64,000 bases of DNA from the NCBI RefSeq assembly GCF_026151205.1, contig NC_087078.1:9874675-9938674 (forward strand). Reading direction: 5' to 3'. Under the pieces are notes generated by a model. The model saw only the letters and a list, made by a program, of their open reading frames with translations, had not been told where the DNA came from and made no database searches. This document shows, in pieces, positions 20,908 to 33,189 of this stretch (position 1 is the stretch's first letter; each line of letters begins with the position of its first letter). This DNA comes from Bolinopsis microptera. Taxonomy: Eukaryota > Ctenophora > Tentaculata > Lobata > Bolinopsidae. The translations under genes were made by a program, and so were the position numbers.

Positions 20908-23900
20908 TCACAAAAATGTTTTATCCGAAGAGTTCGCATATGCCATCCTAAACTCGCTCCCAGAGACTGTGACGAACATCCTCTGCAAGCAATCTCGTGA
21001 GGCAGGAGACGGATGTTTGGTGACCGTCTGTAAGATGTACTCTCTACCAATGGGTAAAGGGAATATTGGTATCTGTCTAGGATGAGCCGGAGTGGGCGAT
21101 GTTCTAGAAGCTGCTGCTTGCTGGGCGTGGAACAACCGCTGTAAAACACTGCCCCAGGCACTGCGAGAAGCTCCCACTACCTCTGCTTCTGATGATATCA
21201 GCTGTTCAAACAGAGCTTCTTCGTTGATAACAGGCTCCGGAGCAGCAGCAACTTGTTGGGAGGACAGTTTGGGCCCTTTTATATTTCTTCTAGTCCTGCG
21301 CTCTAGTTCTGACATCTTCCTAGGGGGTTCTTCTGATTGGGTGGTTTGAGATTGATGAGACAGTTTGTTCTTGATTGAATGATATTTTGAGGCGAGGAGC
21401 TCACAGTCGTAGATATCTGAGACCATTTCCTGGTAAATATCGGTATCTCCACTCGTGTAACGACGAAGGTCCTTCAGTTTTTGGAGTAGTTTATCAGTGC
21501 CTTCCTTGATAAAGTATACATTACTGTCAGGGCATTCTACGATTCTATCATATGCTGCGTGAAGCAAAGATGGCATGAGGAGTGTTGCAACTGTTCTCAT
21601 CTCAGATTGGATGAAAAAGTGCAGGATCCTCTCAGCTTCTTTGGTGTCATCAAACAGTCGTTTCTGTTGCCATATTGGGATAGGCTTTGCAACATACCAA
21701 ACTTCTTTCCACGCACTTTCTTTTGACATACGGGCGCTTAGGTGTCCCCCATAAACGTCTGGATCAAGAGGTTGTTCATGTTTTATGGCACTTGGTGGTG
21801 GTTCCGGAGGGTTTTCTGTTTCCAATGTTTCTTCATCCTTTGTTTCCGAATGAGAATCCATTTCCTCACTCTTTTCTGCAACTTCAGAGGGTTTGATTGG
21901 AGCGTCTTTTTCCAAATTCTCAGTATTGTCAGGTGACATCATTCTGTCTGATGCTTCACTTACACTCTGGAAAGTGTGTTCTTCAGCATCTACGAACTCA
22001 TCATCAGAGTCGTCACACACAGAAGATCTTACCTGGTTCACAACTCCTCCTCCTTCTTCCTCTTTGCCTTCCTCTGAAGTCATAGACTCGTCCCCATCTA
22101 AGAAAGACTCAGTTGGTTTTGGAATGTCTTGATCATCCATTTTTTCGTCAATTTCATCAGAAGGAATGGCAACATCAACATCCGTCGGTGACACCATTTC
22201 ATCAGAAGCTTTATCACATGATTCCATATCTTCGGTTGGTTCAGCAAGTTCACCGATCTGTTCAGAGAAATCATCCATTGGTTCATCAACCTTCTCAGAA
22301 TTCTTATCTTCAACACTTTCCTCATGATCAGCATTTCCTGCAGCATCTAAATCAGCTGGTTCATCAGAACTTTCATCTCGAACAATCTCCTTCTTTTCAG
22401 TATCTTCTGCCTCAGTCGGGTCATCAGCACTACCCGAACTCTCACACTCAACACTTTCGGACTCCTTTTCAGTATTTCCTGCAACATCTAAATTAGCGAA
22501 ACTTTCATCAGCATCTAACTCGTCCTCTTGCTGCTGCTCTTCATCCCCACTTCTGTCAGCTGCTTCAGCTAAGTCAGGTACTGTGTCTTCTGGTATAAGA
22601 GGTCGAGTGATGGGAACTGTGATCCAGTCTCTGGGTGAGTACCAACGAATAAAGTCTTCTAGTCGGCAGTTTGGATTAGCAGCTTTGAAGGCCTGAAAAT
22701 AAATTTGAGTTCGTTATCAAAAATATTGACCTAGAACTACTTATTATATCAATCATATATTTTGAATGGTGGTCAATCAACAGTCCTAAAAATGATATGG
22801 AATTTCACACGTTTAAATTTCCCAGTAAGGAATTAAAACGATAATCCATCAGTCCAACTAACCTGCATGTCAGATAATAGAGACAAGGAATGTAGCTCAG
22901 TTCGGAGACGGGACCCTTCAGCACTGGAACCTAACTTAGCCAGCGCATCCATGTGTTCCTCCTGCATGTCTTCTGTCATGGGGGAGTGGCGCTGTGTAAG
23001 AGGTATTCTGAGCTGTTGTCCAGTCAGTAGCAAGGTTAGAGTCTGGTGATCTGACTCGTGTTGGTGTGCTGCCTCCCCTGATGCAAACAGCACACTTCCT
23101 GCAATAATGAGCTGGTTTTAGTGTGCTTTTTATTTAGTTCAGAGGCTTTAATGATACACTATACAATATACAATATACATTATACACTATATAATACAGA
23201 GGCTTTAATGATCGGATTTCAATATTCAATAACGCTTCCAAACTGGTAATTAAAACCCTTTTTAGAGAAATACTAATAGTTTCACTGACATGTAAAACTA
23301 AAGAAATAGATTATGGAATACCTCGCTCTATTTTCTGCTTGATGCAAGCATTGAGCATCTGAATCTTCTGGTGTAAGAGAGATAAAGCTGGGTCGGGTTG
23401 GGTGCTAGCCCCGGGGATAATCTTACCCTTTTCGTAATGAAATCGTAGCTGTTCTATTATACACCTGAAAAGGGCAGTGAATAACTTTAATGTTTGGATC
23501 TTCTTTAATAACAAAACCGTTTAACGTTATACTAGCATTATTCATCAGGGGTTAATGAGATTGGGTGTCAGGAGCTGGGTGATTGAATTGCAGGGCGGTG
23601 GAATGTGGCTGCTTGCCAGTTGCAGAGTTATACACTATACATTATACACTATACAATATACAGTATACATTATACACTATACAGCCATGTATAAGCAGGG
23701 TCTAAAATGACATCATGTGTAAAAGGGGTCATTCATAAACGAAAACTCAGACTCAAATTGTGAGATAATCTTAGATTTTGAGATCAAATTCGCTTTTGGT
23801 ATTCGTAAAGTTAAGTATTTGCTGGCTGAGTATTTTGTCGCTAGTAAATGCTCAGAGTTGGAACTAGCACTCAAATCGGTATTCATAAAGTTAGTATTTA

Positions 23901-26900
23901 CTCGTCACCCAAAACTAACTCAAGATTAGTATTCATAAAGTAAGCAAATGATCAAAACTCATGCTCAAAATGTGAGAACCGAATTCACATTCTCAAATCA
24001 TTTTCTCACCTATTTCTCAACGACTTTTAACGTCAATAACTTCCCTTCTAATTGATATTTTCACTTCAAATTTTCAGGGACGACTCCTCACTGCCAGTAC
24101 AAAAGCTCTAATATATTTTGTCCCGATTGGATGACGTTTTTGCAAATTTTCCCAGAAAAATAAACACGTTAGAGTATAAGCTTGGTATAAATCCTCCCCC
24201 ATCCGCAGAACTATCAGGATGTGGATCACATGAATCGGGGTCATTATCATTATTATCCCGTTCATCAGTTTCATCATCCTCCCAGTCATCCCCCAGGTAT
24301 TTCCCTACATTGTGCAGCACACAGCATGCTATAATAAACTTCGGAACCATTTCAATACTCACACGGTTAGGGACACGCAACATTTGAAAACGAGACTTTA
24401 CTTGCCCAAAACTGTGTTCTACTGTCGATCTATCCGAAGTTAGAACATCGTTGAATGCTTTTTTTGCGGGATCAGTAGCAGTTTGTGCTGCGGGAAATGG
24501 TTTCATGAGAAAAGGACTTAGTGTATACGCACTGTCACCGATAAGCAAACACCTCCCACTAACACCTGTTGATAAAGTCCGATAGGCTGCTGAGTTTCTC
24601 CATATTCGAGCGTCATGAACTTTACCAGGCCAAGAAGCATCAACATCCAAGAATTTGTAGTCAGCATCGCAAATCGCCTGAACGTTAAAGCAGTGAAACT
24701 TTTTCCTACCAGAGTAGTACTGTTGAGGGTTGTGTCGTCGAGGTGGGACTTGAACCTTAATCAAGCAGCCGTCTACGGCCCCAAAGCAGTATGGGAAACG
24801 TTTTTTCATCGCCCAGAATTGAGCCGCTTGATTGAAGTCCTGAGTTGTTGTCGGGAAAATAATCCAAACATCACGTTTTGCCACAATTCTTTCTATTACA
24901 TACTTCACAGTCCGTGAAACAGTAGGTTGGGAGACGCCGACTATTTCGGAAACCCCATTTTGGAAACCCGGGTCTGAAAAATATCGGAGACAAATCTCCA
25001 TTTTCTGTTTATTTGTCAAGGCGCCTCCTCGCGTTTCACCGGAATCAGGTCCCAAAAAATGCCTGGCCATCCAGTCAACGGACGGTTCTTCAAAGCGGAA
25101 CTGGGTTTTGTAGTAAAAGTCCGTTTGGGGCTGACGTCGGGTCTTGAATGTTCTAGTCGAATGTGGGGCCGGTGGTAAAAGAGGAAGTGCCCTAGAGCTC
25201 AGACTTAACACAAGCTGAGTTCAAACTTCGTCAATTAATCAATAACAAAATTAATCAATAACAAAAGACACAATCATGTCGAAAACATGCCACGAACATG
25301 ATCATACAAAAGTTCAGCTTACCTTTCTATCACTGTCGGTATTGGGTTAGAATAATCTGCTAGGTAATTATTGGACATCGATATGTATTTAATAAAGTTT
25401 GAGAAATTGACGGCAAACCACAGTAAAACTACGGTGGGTTTCGGGAAACTACCGTGGATAAAAGAAAACTACAGTAAATCACGGTAAACCACTGTAAAAG
25501 GGACGTGAAATTACCTGTAGGGGACACAATATCGCACACGAAACATTCATTATAGATATCAAGAATGATTCTGAATTATCTTCGGAGTCAAGGGTGTTGT
25601 CATTTTGCCGCCATTTCAAGATTGCGATATCACAAATTCCATCACAGACATATGCGGTACGTGATGTGCGAATGTCGAATGTACTCGACACAAATTTCCC
25701 TCGAAAATGTTTATTTCACATTCCTTCGATACATCGATGTACATCCGAATTTGGGTGTTTTCCCATTAACATAAGATGGCAAACAAAAGATCTGAATTAA
25801 CCTGTCGTGCTTCTTAAAATACTGATTTGAGTATTTGAGTGCTAGTTTGAGAGCATTTTAGTGAGTATTTACTTGAATGTAAGTCATACTCACGATGAAT
25901 TCAGCTTGAGTATTAGTTTTTACTGGGCAGTAAATGCTCAAACTTTGTGAATACCGATTTTGAGACTCAGAAAAATCTAAGTAATTACTAGCGAGTATTT
26001 ACTTAAGAAATACTTAGTTATTATGAATGACCCCTAAAGAAATAAATATTCTTGGCCAAGTGGAAAATTAAAACAATTTTAAGTAAATTAATAAAATACA
26101 AACCTCCAAAGCTGAGCGAAGCCTTTAACTCCGCCCTGGGTACAGAGCACCAAACACAATGACACTGTAATCCGGTGAGTTATTGAGTCCCTGGGACATG
26201 ACTTAATATGACTTGACCGAGTTTCTGCAACAACTTCATCATCGTACGGTTCTTCAAAGATGTAATGCATATAGGATGCCAAGATTTCTTTATCAACAAA
26301 TGCCCCATACGTTCCGAGTAACTTGCCAGGCAACATCGTAATATCAAACGATGGAACTTGCACAATGGGTTTTGGTGCTGTTAAAGTTCTGAAAGCGGCT
26401 GAGACATCTACTTCTATGTTATCATCAACTGAGGTTCCAAGCAAACTTATTATTGTAGCATCATTGGTTAGTAATGAGGCGAGGTAGTCCACGAAATTAT
26501 ACAGAATACAGAAGGAGTTACTAGTATTGGTGTATCTAATCGACCATTGAGTTGCTCGCAATGGGTCAAGTTCCCCAGATTCTGAATCGGAGATGAGATG
26601 TTCTGATAGTCCCATCCATGAGGTTGCCAATAAGAAATCTTGTACTGGATCTCTCACTGAACCAAAGGGGAGTTTTGATTTTGAAGCAGCCTTATTTTGA
26701 GAATACACATGGTCGTCACTCAAACATCCGATGAAATTGTGTAAACAAAATGTGTATCTGACTGATATGAAAGTTTGAGGAAATGGAGAGATGGAACACG
26801 GAATACTACGTTTATAAAAGCAGAGGATCTCTTTCAAAGATGAACACTGAGGAGGAGGAGATTTTAAGAGAACCATATCAAGAGTTGTCTGAAGACTGTT

Positions 26901-27984
26901 GCTTAGCCATATTCCTGAGTAGAACCGCTTTGAAAGTGATCCAAGCTGTATGAACATAGGAAGGTTGCACTGAGTTCTGGTTAGAGCAGATGCTAAGGAA
27001 CTCATTAGTAACTTGGAGGAGTCAAGGAAATATATAGCATCATCTGCTGTTTCAGGGGAGAGTATGATGAATTCTGACAACCCATACCATCGATTTAAAC
27101 AATGTGTCTTTGGAGGAAAATCTGCCTGAAAATTTGATTGTATTACAATATGCTCCTATCGATATTTTTAAGATAAGAGTAAGTAAAGTGTAGTAAACTA
27201 CTAAGTACTATTTATATTATGGACATATCAAATGAATGGAGTGTAGCATAGGTCAGTTTTGTAAATTTACATCACCATATTATTATTATGGTTCACTTAT
27301 TACATAAGTGGCTCACTCGGTTAATCCGCCTGTCTACTGGCCTGGAGGTTGTGAGTTCGAAACCTAGTTGGGCCAAAATCTCAAAAACTGAAGGGCAGCC
27401 GTCACTCACCAAACCATGGTGTAAATGGTAGTGGCTTTCATTAGAGCTGCGAAAATAACAAGAGTGTATATGCCTGGGGTTGCGTCCCGACTATACTGCA
27501 GGAAAATCTGTACCGAAAGGACCGTGGCCGAAATGCAATTAGACAGGGAAATCGGCTCCCCGACTGCGGTCGACCAAATTATTACATAAGCCAGCCATTG
27601 CATTGGGGGAATGGAGGGGGGTAATTTCTACACAATAGCTGTGTGAAGTGACTTACAAGTTCTAACATGGCTAAATTCTAGTATAAAAATGTGAAAAATC
27701 CGGTAAAAGAAAATTAAGCATAAATAATAGCTTACCTGCTGTAGAGACTTGAAGTCCTTTCCAACATTTAAAGTTGAGTGAGTCAAGCGAAATGATTGCC
27801 TACCATAGGTCAAGCTCTCAGTTCTACTGAATTCTGGCAGAGAATCATTGTTCCAGAATCCACCTTTGCTCAAGCCCCACTTTTCTATAACCTGCTCAAC
27901 AGAATAAATGAATTCTTCAAACTCTGTAGAGTTAGTATAATCTGTTATTTCAAATACTCCTGAGGATACTCCAGCTTTACGCAT
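20908..27984 (-). CDS. RAB3GAP1: Rab3 GTPase-activating protein catalytic subunit
   Basis: Five coding exons: 27984-27736, 27125-26104, 23464-23322, 23098-22863 and 22692-20908. Junctions are GT-AG and in phase, giving 1144 residues. With RAB3GAP2 the family forms a complex that acts on Rab3 (GAP) and Rab18 (GEF) in vesicle traffic and at the ER. Matching blocks include VFEITDYTNSTEFEEFI at the start, LNRWYGLSEF, FGSVRDPVQDFLLATSW, APMTED-type HSPMTED, FIRWYSPRDW, the KPIP-x4-KRLFDDTKEAER region that holds the catalytic arginine in the human protein, and a GREYILQT C-terminus. Residues about 596-858 are a Glu/Asp/Ser-rich insert far longer than in human (981 residues in total). Upstream in-frame codons before 27984 make the start slightly uncertain. 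Intron 2 hosts a Harbinger transposon. Confidence 0.95.
23724..26035. mobile_element. PIF/Harbinger DNA transposon
   Basis: A 15-bp terminal inverted repeat (AGGGGTCATTCATAA at 23724-23738, its complement at 26021-26035) bounds a 2.3-kb element. AAA flanks both sides, consistent with the 3-bp target duplication of this superfamily. Subterminal GTATTCATAAAGT-like repeats occur on both sides. The element encodes a DDE transposase. The accessory Myb/SANT-like protein of classical Harbingers was not found. It sits in RAB3GAP1 intron 2, with its right end about 68 bp from the exon 2 splice donor. Confidence 0.88.
24108..25211 (-). CDS. Harbinger (HARBI1-like, DDE_Tnp_4) transposase
   Basis: An intact 367-codon frame. 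Residues about 60-115 form a helix-turn-helix-like region (GVSEIVGVSQPTVSRTV). The RNase H-like nuclease domain follows, with Asp147 (GAVDGC), Asp226 (GDSAYTL) and Glu265 (STVEHSFGQVKSRF) as the apparent DDE triad, plus PGKVHDARIW. The C-terminus is Asp/Asn-rich. Length and motifs fit PIF/Harbinger nucleases, which cut and paste the surrounding element. The complete triad and absence of stops suggest recent activity or selection. Transcription would be on the same strand as the host gene RAB3GAP1. Confidence 0.93.
   Translation of the reverse strand: MLSLSSRALPLLPPAPHSTRTFKTRRQPQTDFYYKTQFRFEEPSVDWMARHFLGPDSGETRGGALTNKQKMEICLRYFSDPGFQNGVSEIVGVSQPTVSRTVKYVIERIVAKRDVWIIFPTTTQDFNQAAQFWAMKKRFPYCFGAVDGCLIKVQVPPRRHNPQQYYSGRKKFHCFNVQAICDADYKFLDVDASWPGKVHDARIWRNSAAYRTLSTGVSGRCLLIGDSAYTLSPFLMKPFPAAQTATDPAKKAFNDVLTSDRSTVEHSFGQVKSRFQMLRVPNRVSIEMVPKFIIACCVLHNVGKYLGDDWEDDETDERDNNDNDPDSCDPHPDSSADGGGFIPSLYSNVFIFLGKFAKTSSNRDKIY
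27309..27578 (+). mobile_element. tRNA-derived SINE with 12-bp target duplications
   Basis: The 270-bp body starts with an A-box-like TGGCTCACTCGG (27309-27320) and has a B-box-like GAGTTCGAAACC (27353-27364). It is flanked by exact copies of TTATTACATAAG at 27297-27308 and 27579-27590. Length, polymerase III boxes and duplications identify a SINE mobilised by a LINE. It lies in RAB3GAP1 intron 1. Confidence 0.88.
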
Positions 27985-28225
27985 GACATCAATGCTACCC
28001 TTCTTTATACTGTGACTTTCTTCATGGCGTCTGAATAGGGTTACAATTGAGGAATCAAGCAATAATTTGTAGGTTCTACACAATATGAATAACTGAAATT
28101 TATTAAATGTAACTGGCTACAGTGCAGTAAGTATTTTAATGCAAAGTTGTGGGATGTGATCTAGGAAAATGAATAACCCCAATTGTTAATAAAATAATGT
28201 ATTATAATTAATAATATAATGTACA

Positions 28226-28355
28226 AGCATAGCAAAGTAAACGGTGTTATTGTCCAACTAAAAGTTTCATGTGGATGTATAAACGACAATCCCTGATGAT
28301 ATACATCCACATGAAACTTTTAGTTGGACAATAACATCGTTTACTTTGTTACGCT
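28226..28355. repeat. Long near-perfect hairpin
   Basis: Two 55-bp arms (28226-28280 and 28301-28355) are reverse complements with three mismatches, separated by 20 bp. It could be a very short foldback MITE or, if transcribed, a small-RNA precursor. It lies upstream of the RAB3GAP1 start. No other feature explains it. Confidence 0.85.
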
Positions 28356-28635
28356 TATAGAAAGCTCCTATTTATCTATTAGTTGAGCACTTTGCTGAAA
28401 GGAGAAACAGACATGCTTGTAATTAATGATGTATGTGTAGTGTATTAAATAACGTCCGGAAATACTTGGAAGCTGAACTTATATTTAAACATTCAGCTTA
28501 AAATTAGAGTGAAGAGAACGCTGACAAATATTGATGTATAGTAATAATGATGATTAACCTTTTTATATTGATTCATGCCCTATCCACTATAAATGGTAAC
28601 GAGAGTATTCCCAAACAAACTGGGAATATCAAAAT

Positions 28636-28845
28636 ATTAAAAAATTATAGCAGGCTATTAACCAAGTTGACAGAAAAGTCAAGGGTTTGAATCCCAGTGT
28701 CACTTACTCTAATGAAATACCTCTGTGTGAAGTAACACATCTGCACTGTGTAGTGTCTCTCTCAGTCTCTCTTCAACTCAGCCGAATGATCGCAAAACCG
28801 TGATTGACGATTTAATGAGGAGGGGGCCTTGCCAAAAAATCAAAA
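28636..28845 (+). mobile_element. SINE remnant related to the 5.9-6.1 kb copy
   Basis: A B-box-like GGGTTTGAATCCC lies near 28683-28695. The downstream core CAGCCGAATG followed by CGCAAAACCG (about 28780-28800) matches the minus-strand SINE at 5891-6096. The A-box is degenerate. Confidence 0.5.
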
Positions 28846-29820
28846 ATATTAGCAGGGTACCCGGCGCTGATATTGTTAAGTAGGTGAACACGTTTTGGTG
28901 TGACCTTTACTTCAAATGTTCAAAAGGTCAAATCTAACCCCTTTCTACTTCATCTGAAAATGTTTGTTGGTCTAGCTCTCTTGGTTTCACTGTGAAGGAT
29001 GCAGTGTAATTTGGACATAATTTTGGGTCACACAGTATATGGGCTTATTAATTTGATTAAAAATTGTCCTAACGACCCCTAATTTGCATCGGAGAGGCCG
29101 CAGTCTCGGTCTGCACAATTCCCATGGTCCGGTGATGGACACCCATGAGAACTGTAAAAAGAAAATGGACTGCCTCCATGAGTTATAGGACGTCAGTACG
29201 GGCTTCAAAATTATCCTCTAAAACAGCTTCTTAATTCAGAAGAGGCAATTTAGGGACAGAATATGGCCCAAAGATTCAAGAGATGTCATCTTTTTTGCTA
29301 TGTAACTAGACATTCAACATATTAAAAGTAAATTTTATTAAACTGCCTACTACAGCTACCTACTGAATCTCACACCAGAGATGCCAGTGGTTTTGCTTCA
29401 GGCCAATCAAACCTTAGTTTTTGCAAGAAGAAAGTGTTTTGGCAACAAATAGACAATTGCAGTGTCAGGAAAGTGTGAAAATTATTGATATAAATAAAAT
29501 GTTCATAAACGATAGTCAAGACGATAGTATACTAAATAAGACAATATAGAGATAATATCACAATGACCCTACATAAGAGTAAAAATTTGGGTTTTAAAAG
29601 GCCCTTAAAAAACTAAGGAACATTTATAAAAAACCAGTAAAAGTAGCCAAATGACAATCAATGCACTGGCTCTAAATTTATATCTAAATCTTTTTTTTTT
29701 TTTTTTTTTTCTTTTTTTTTTAAATATAAAATTATTCAAACAATATACACATAATATAGCAATGACCCAATATAAAAACAAACCTTTAAGAATATAAAAA
29801 ACTCCCTAAACACTCAAAAA
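28846..29820. other. Repeat-derived intergenic stretch
   Basis: No gene is recognised. A T-rich tract at 29693-29722 and an inverted TGACCTTT/AAAGGTCA pair near 28900-28930 are the only visible structures. The sequence after 29730 resembles the complement of the 3' ends of the retroelement copies at 41.5 and 42.9 kb. Confidence 0.35.
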
Positions 29821-30096
29821 TTACCCTTGGCCTTGTGGCTCCAAGTTAAGATCTAGACTGTTTATATTAACAATGTTTTTTCTCGCACCTCTGTCTCCAC
29901 GGAGAGAAATCACTGTTGTTCTTAGGATTTCAAAATTTATATCTAAATCTGCTATATTAACTGCACTACCACTATTCGTCCCTCTTTCCCCTCTAAGAGC
30001 AATAATTGCTGTTCTCAATAAGTCACTTTTTTTTCTGATAAATGTTATGAAACAAGTCGAAGAAACAACTCCATCCAAAGTTAACTTTTTTTTCAT
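29821..30096 (-). pseudogene. Retroelement carboxy-terminal fragment, copy 1
   Basis: The minus-strand frame contains two tandem copies of the motif LLRTAIIALRGERG / ILRTTVISLRGDRGA. The second is followed by a SLDLNLEPQGQG-like end. The same end occurs at about 41297-41437 (+) and related ones at 42.2 and 42.8 kb. In my memory this block is the far C-terminus of a reverse-transcriptase-type polyprotein common in marine invertebrates. Only this tail is present. Confidence 0.5.
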
Positions 30097-30691
30097 TATA
30101 ATTATTTGTCAAGGAGCTTAAACTTCAAAATGGACTTCGTCAAATAAATATGCAGGCCTTTTTAATTCCATTATGATTTCTATTATGTATTAAATGTAAC
30201 TAAACAGTAAATTTAGTAAAGCAAAGTAAAAGAGAAACAAATTTTTAGAGAAACAAATTTGAATTTTGATCTTTATTACAGATTAAACATATCATATATA
30301 ACCATAAAATGTAAAAGCCGCGCGTCGGCTGATTGCCTCAACTTGGATTGGTAGTAATTTCAGTTTACAGAAGCTGAAGGACGGCAGCTCAAAAGCCCCA
30401 GTGAATCATCGGAAAGATCAAGGACTCGAGTGCCAATAGTGGCTTTTTCGAACCCATTTTCGCCGATTTGCTGTGGCCCAGATGAGCCGCGCCCTGCTGC
30501 TTAACGGCACATAATGGTTTTTGTTTAAATACTTATTTAAATTTAAGCGATAATTCATTTGGTGGTTTACAGTTTTTGAATCATGTTCATCATTTATTTT
30601 TCGTTAATTATCACGTGTTTACAATTCAGTCATACCATGCATAGTCAACATTGTTGAGGCAACCAGCTTCCGCAGTTCAATAATTGGAGAC

Positions 30692-30851
30692 CGAAATTTA
30701 CAATTCATCGTTATCAAATATAGTCAATAATATTCTTGATTCCATTTAGTACATAATAAGTTGGTTTTATTCGAAATTTACAATTCATCGTTATCAAATA
30801 TAGTCAATAATATTCTTGATTCCATTTAGTACATAATAAGTTGGTTTTATT
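30692..30851. repeat. Perfect 80-bp tandem duplication
   Basis: An 80-bp unit starting CGAAATTTACAATTCATCG occurs twice, head-to-tail (30692-30771 and 30772-30851), apparently without mismatch. There is no coding potential. Confidence 0.9.
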
Positions 30852-31305
30852 TTCTTGCAACACTACTGCACAACAAAAAAAAGCAATAAATTAATTAATA
30901 TATGATTTTTGTCCTCAATATGATTGATAAATTCATATCAAAGTTTAAAAATTAAAATATCAAATATTGACATCATAATGATATAATTAAAAACATTTTA
31001 TTTTATTTTGATGATTTGACGCGTTTTTTAATAATTTAATTGGCGTGACCTTGTGCGCGCTCTAGGGTAAACGTTAAATACTAGTGGAGCCGCGGCAAAG
31101 TACTAAAATGCGCGGGCAATTCTAAAATTTATAATGTTGCCGCGCCTCACGTCTTGTATTATTAGACAACAACATCAAATTCACTGTCCATATTTTGTAA
31201 CAAAATCTAAAATTTCATAATACATGGTGTTGTATATGTTTTAATATCACTATAACTAAAGCGAACAAGCTTTTTATTTTACAACAATATCACTCGGTCT
31301 CCTTG
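30852..31305. other. AT-rich intergenic with GC-rich islet
   Basis: Nothing recognised except a short GC-rich stretch (about 31040-31150) with GCGCG-containing words, partly repeated near 40.88 kb. Confidence 0.3.
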
Positions 31306-31309
31306 TCAC

Positions 31310-31945
31310 TGTAACACTTTGAAAGAAACACGAAGATTGAACAGCGAGACAGAGAATGGACAGTGAGACAGAAATTGAACAGTCAGACAGGGAATGAACA
31401 CCGAGAAAGATTGATAGGTAAGACAGGGAATTGACTCTAAAATAGAGAATGAACACTGATGCAGAGATTGAATAATGAGACGGAGAATTAACGTCGAGAC
31501 AGGAATGAACAGTGATTTAATAGTTAAACAAAGAATGATCACTGAGAAAGAGATTGAATAGTTAAACAAATAATGAACGTCGAGACAGATTGAATAGTGA
31601 GACGGAGAATGAACATCGAGACAGAGAATGAACATTGAGACAGATTGAATAGTGAGACGGAGAATGAACGTCGAGACAGAGAATGAACATTGAGACAGAT
31701 TGAATAGTGAGACGGAGAATGAACGTCGAGACAGAGAATGAACATTGAGACAGATTAAATAGTCAGACGGAGAATAAATGTCGAGAAGTCGAGACAGAGA
31801 ATGAACGCTGAGACAAAGATTGAATAGTTAAACAAGAAAATGAACACTGAGACAGAGATTGAATAGTTAAACAGAGAATGAACGTTGAGACCGATTGAAT
31901 AGTGAGATGGAGACAGATCGAATAGTTAGACGGAGAATATCATAA
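31310..31945. repeat. 55-bp minisatellite
   Basis: Degenerate tandem copies of a 55-bp unit with the words GAGACAGATTGAATAGTGAG and GAATGAACGTCGAG. The copies at 31666 and 31721 give the clean period. Short frames across it are repeat artefacts. Confidence 0.85.
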
Positions 31946-32035
31946 TATGGTTAGTTTAATATCTAATATCTAAAATGATTGCACGGCTTTTAAAGTAATA
32001 TATTATCAAACATTATCTTATCTATGTTATCTAAT

Positions 32036-32960
32036 TTAGTTTCTTTTGTAAATATAGGATGCCACATCATTGACGGTATCTGACAGTTTCTTATATAATA
32101 ATGCACGGACATCATCGTCCATCACGTCAAACTCAGGATCATTAACGAAGGAAGTTATTCTGTTTGAAAGCTCCCGCCAATCTCCTTTATAGTCTATGTC
32201 CCGTTTCTTCTTTCTTTTATCCCCATTTCCTCCAACCTCATCATCTTCTACTTCTTCATCCTCGTCTTCTGATGCTGGATAATCGCAGCATTTATTTACA
32301 TCTGCATCAGCTGGCCATATCCCAATATCACTTCCTGCAAAAATAATATCGGATTTTATATTTTGACTATTATAAGAATTGGAAGCAAAGCAATAGGGAA
32401 AACCTGGCAAACCCTGCGGAGATGTGATTTATGAGCCTGATGGCAGAGAGTGATAACCCACTTTAACAGACAAAATTATCTTTGTCTTTCCAACCCTGAT
32501 AACAACCAGGGTCCACACGGATACCTCGCCTCGGAGGTCGAAGTAATGCCCTGCCTTTGATATTGATAATAATATTTACTGTTGGAAACTTCATATTTTC
32601 TCTACTAGCAGGCTCCACACCTCCTACATCGACGCGGACGCACTGCCATAGCACATGAACGAGTTATGAACCTCAATTTTGTCTTGTCTATTCAAATTGG
32701 AATGTAAACATGCATACAGATCAATTTAACAGACCTTTATCTTTTACGAAGAACAGTATGTTTCTGTAATCTTCAGGTAGGTCCTCCCATTGCATTTCAT
32801 TAAACCATCATCAATAGCTTGAAAAATATGTCTGCAGGTGCAAGTTGGTTCTCTGATGTTCAGTTGGTGGGGCTCAGACCGGTGAGAGGATTTCACATAG
32901 AATACTCCATCAACGACCTTGCACACTTTGCTTGACCGTTTACCTTCTAAAATTACTGGC
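32036..32960 (-). pseudogene. Degenerate SWIM-finger gene fragment (ZSWIM/MULE-like)
   Basis: Two exon-like pieces lie on the minus strand. The upstream one (about 32955-32750, after an AACAACAG acceptor) reads KVCKVVDGVFYVKSS, then PTCTCRHIFQAIDDGL, a compressed SWIM-type CxC...CRH pattern. It then changes frame to a sequence like WFNEMQWEDLPEDYRN. The downstream piece (about 32337-32036, after TTTTTGCAG) has an acidic run, a KRKKKRD basic patch and a helical tail ending KRN. The collapsed finger and frame change suggest decay. SWIM proteins of this sort are often MULE transposases or genes derived from them. Relation to the exon-like pieces at 38-39 kb is unproven. Confidence 0.4.
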
Positions 32961-33189
32961 TGTTGTTCAAAAAATCAAACCAAGAGAGAACACATAATAT
33001 TTTGTCGCTTTATAATTCAAATTATTACAAAAAAATACTCGATTCTCCAGAAATTTGCCTTGCACATATTATGTAGTGATATAGCACCAAGTTAGTGTCG
33101 TCGTTTTAAGCGGGTTTGAAACTTTTAACTCACCCTTATCGTATTTCAGTCGAAGTTTTCTCTTCTTTTTCCACCAATCCCAGAGAAGT

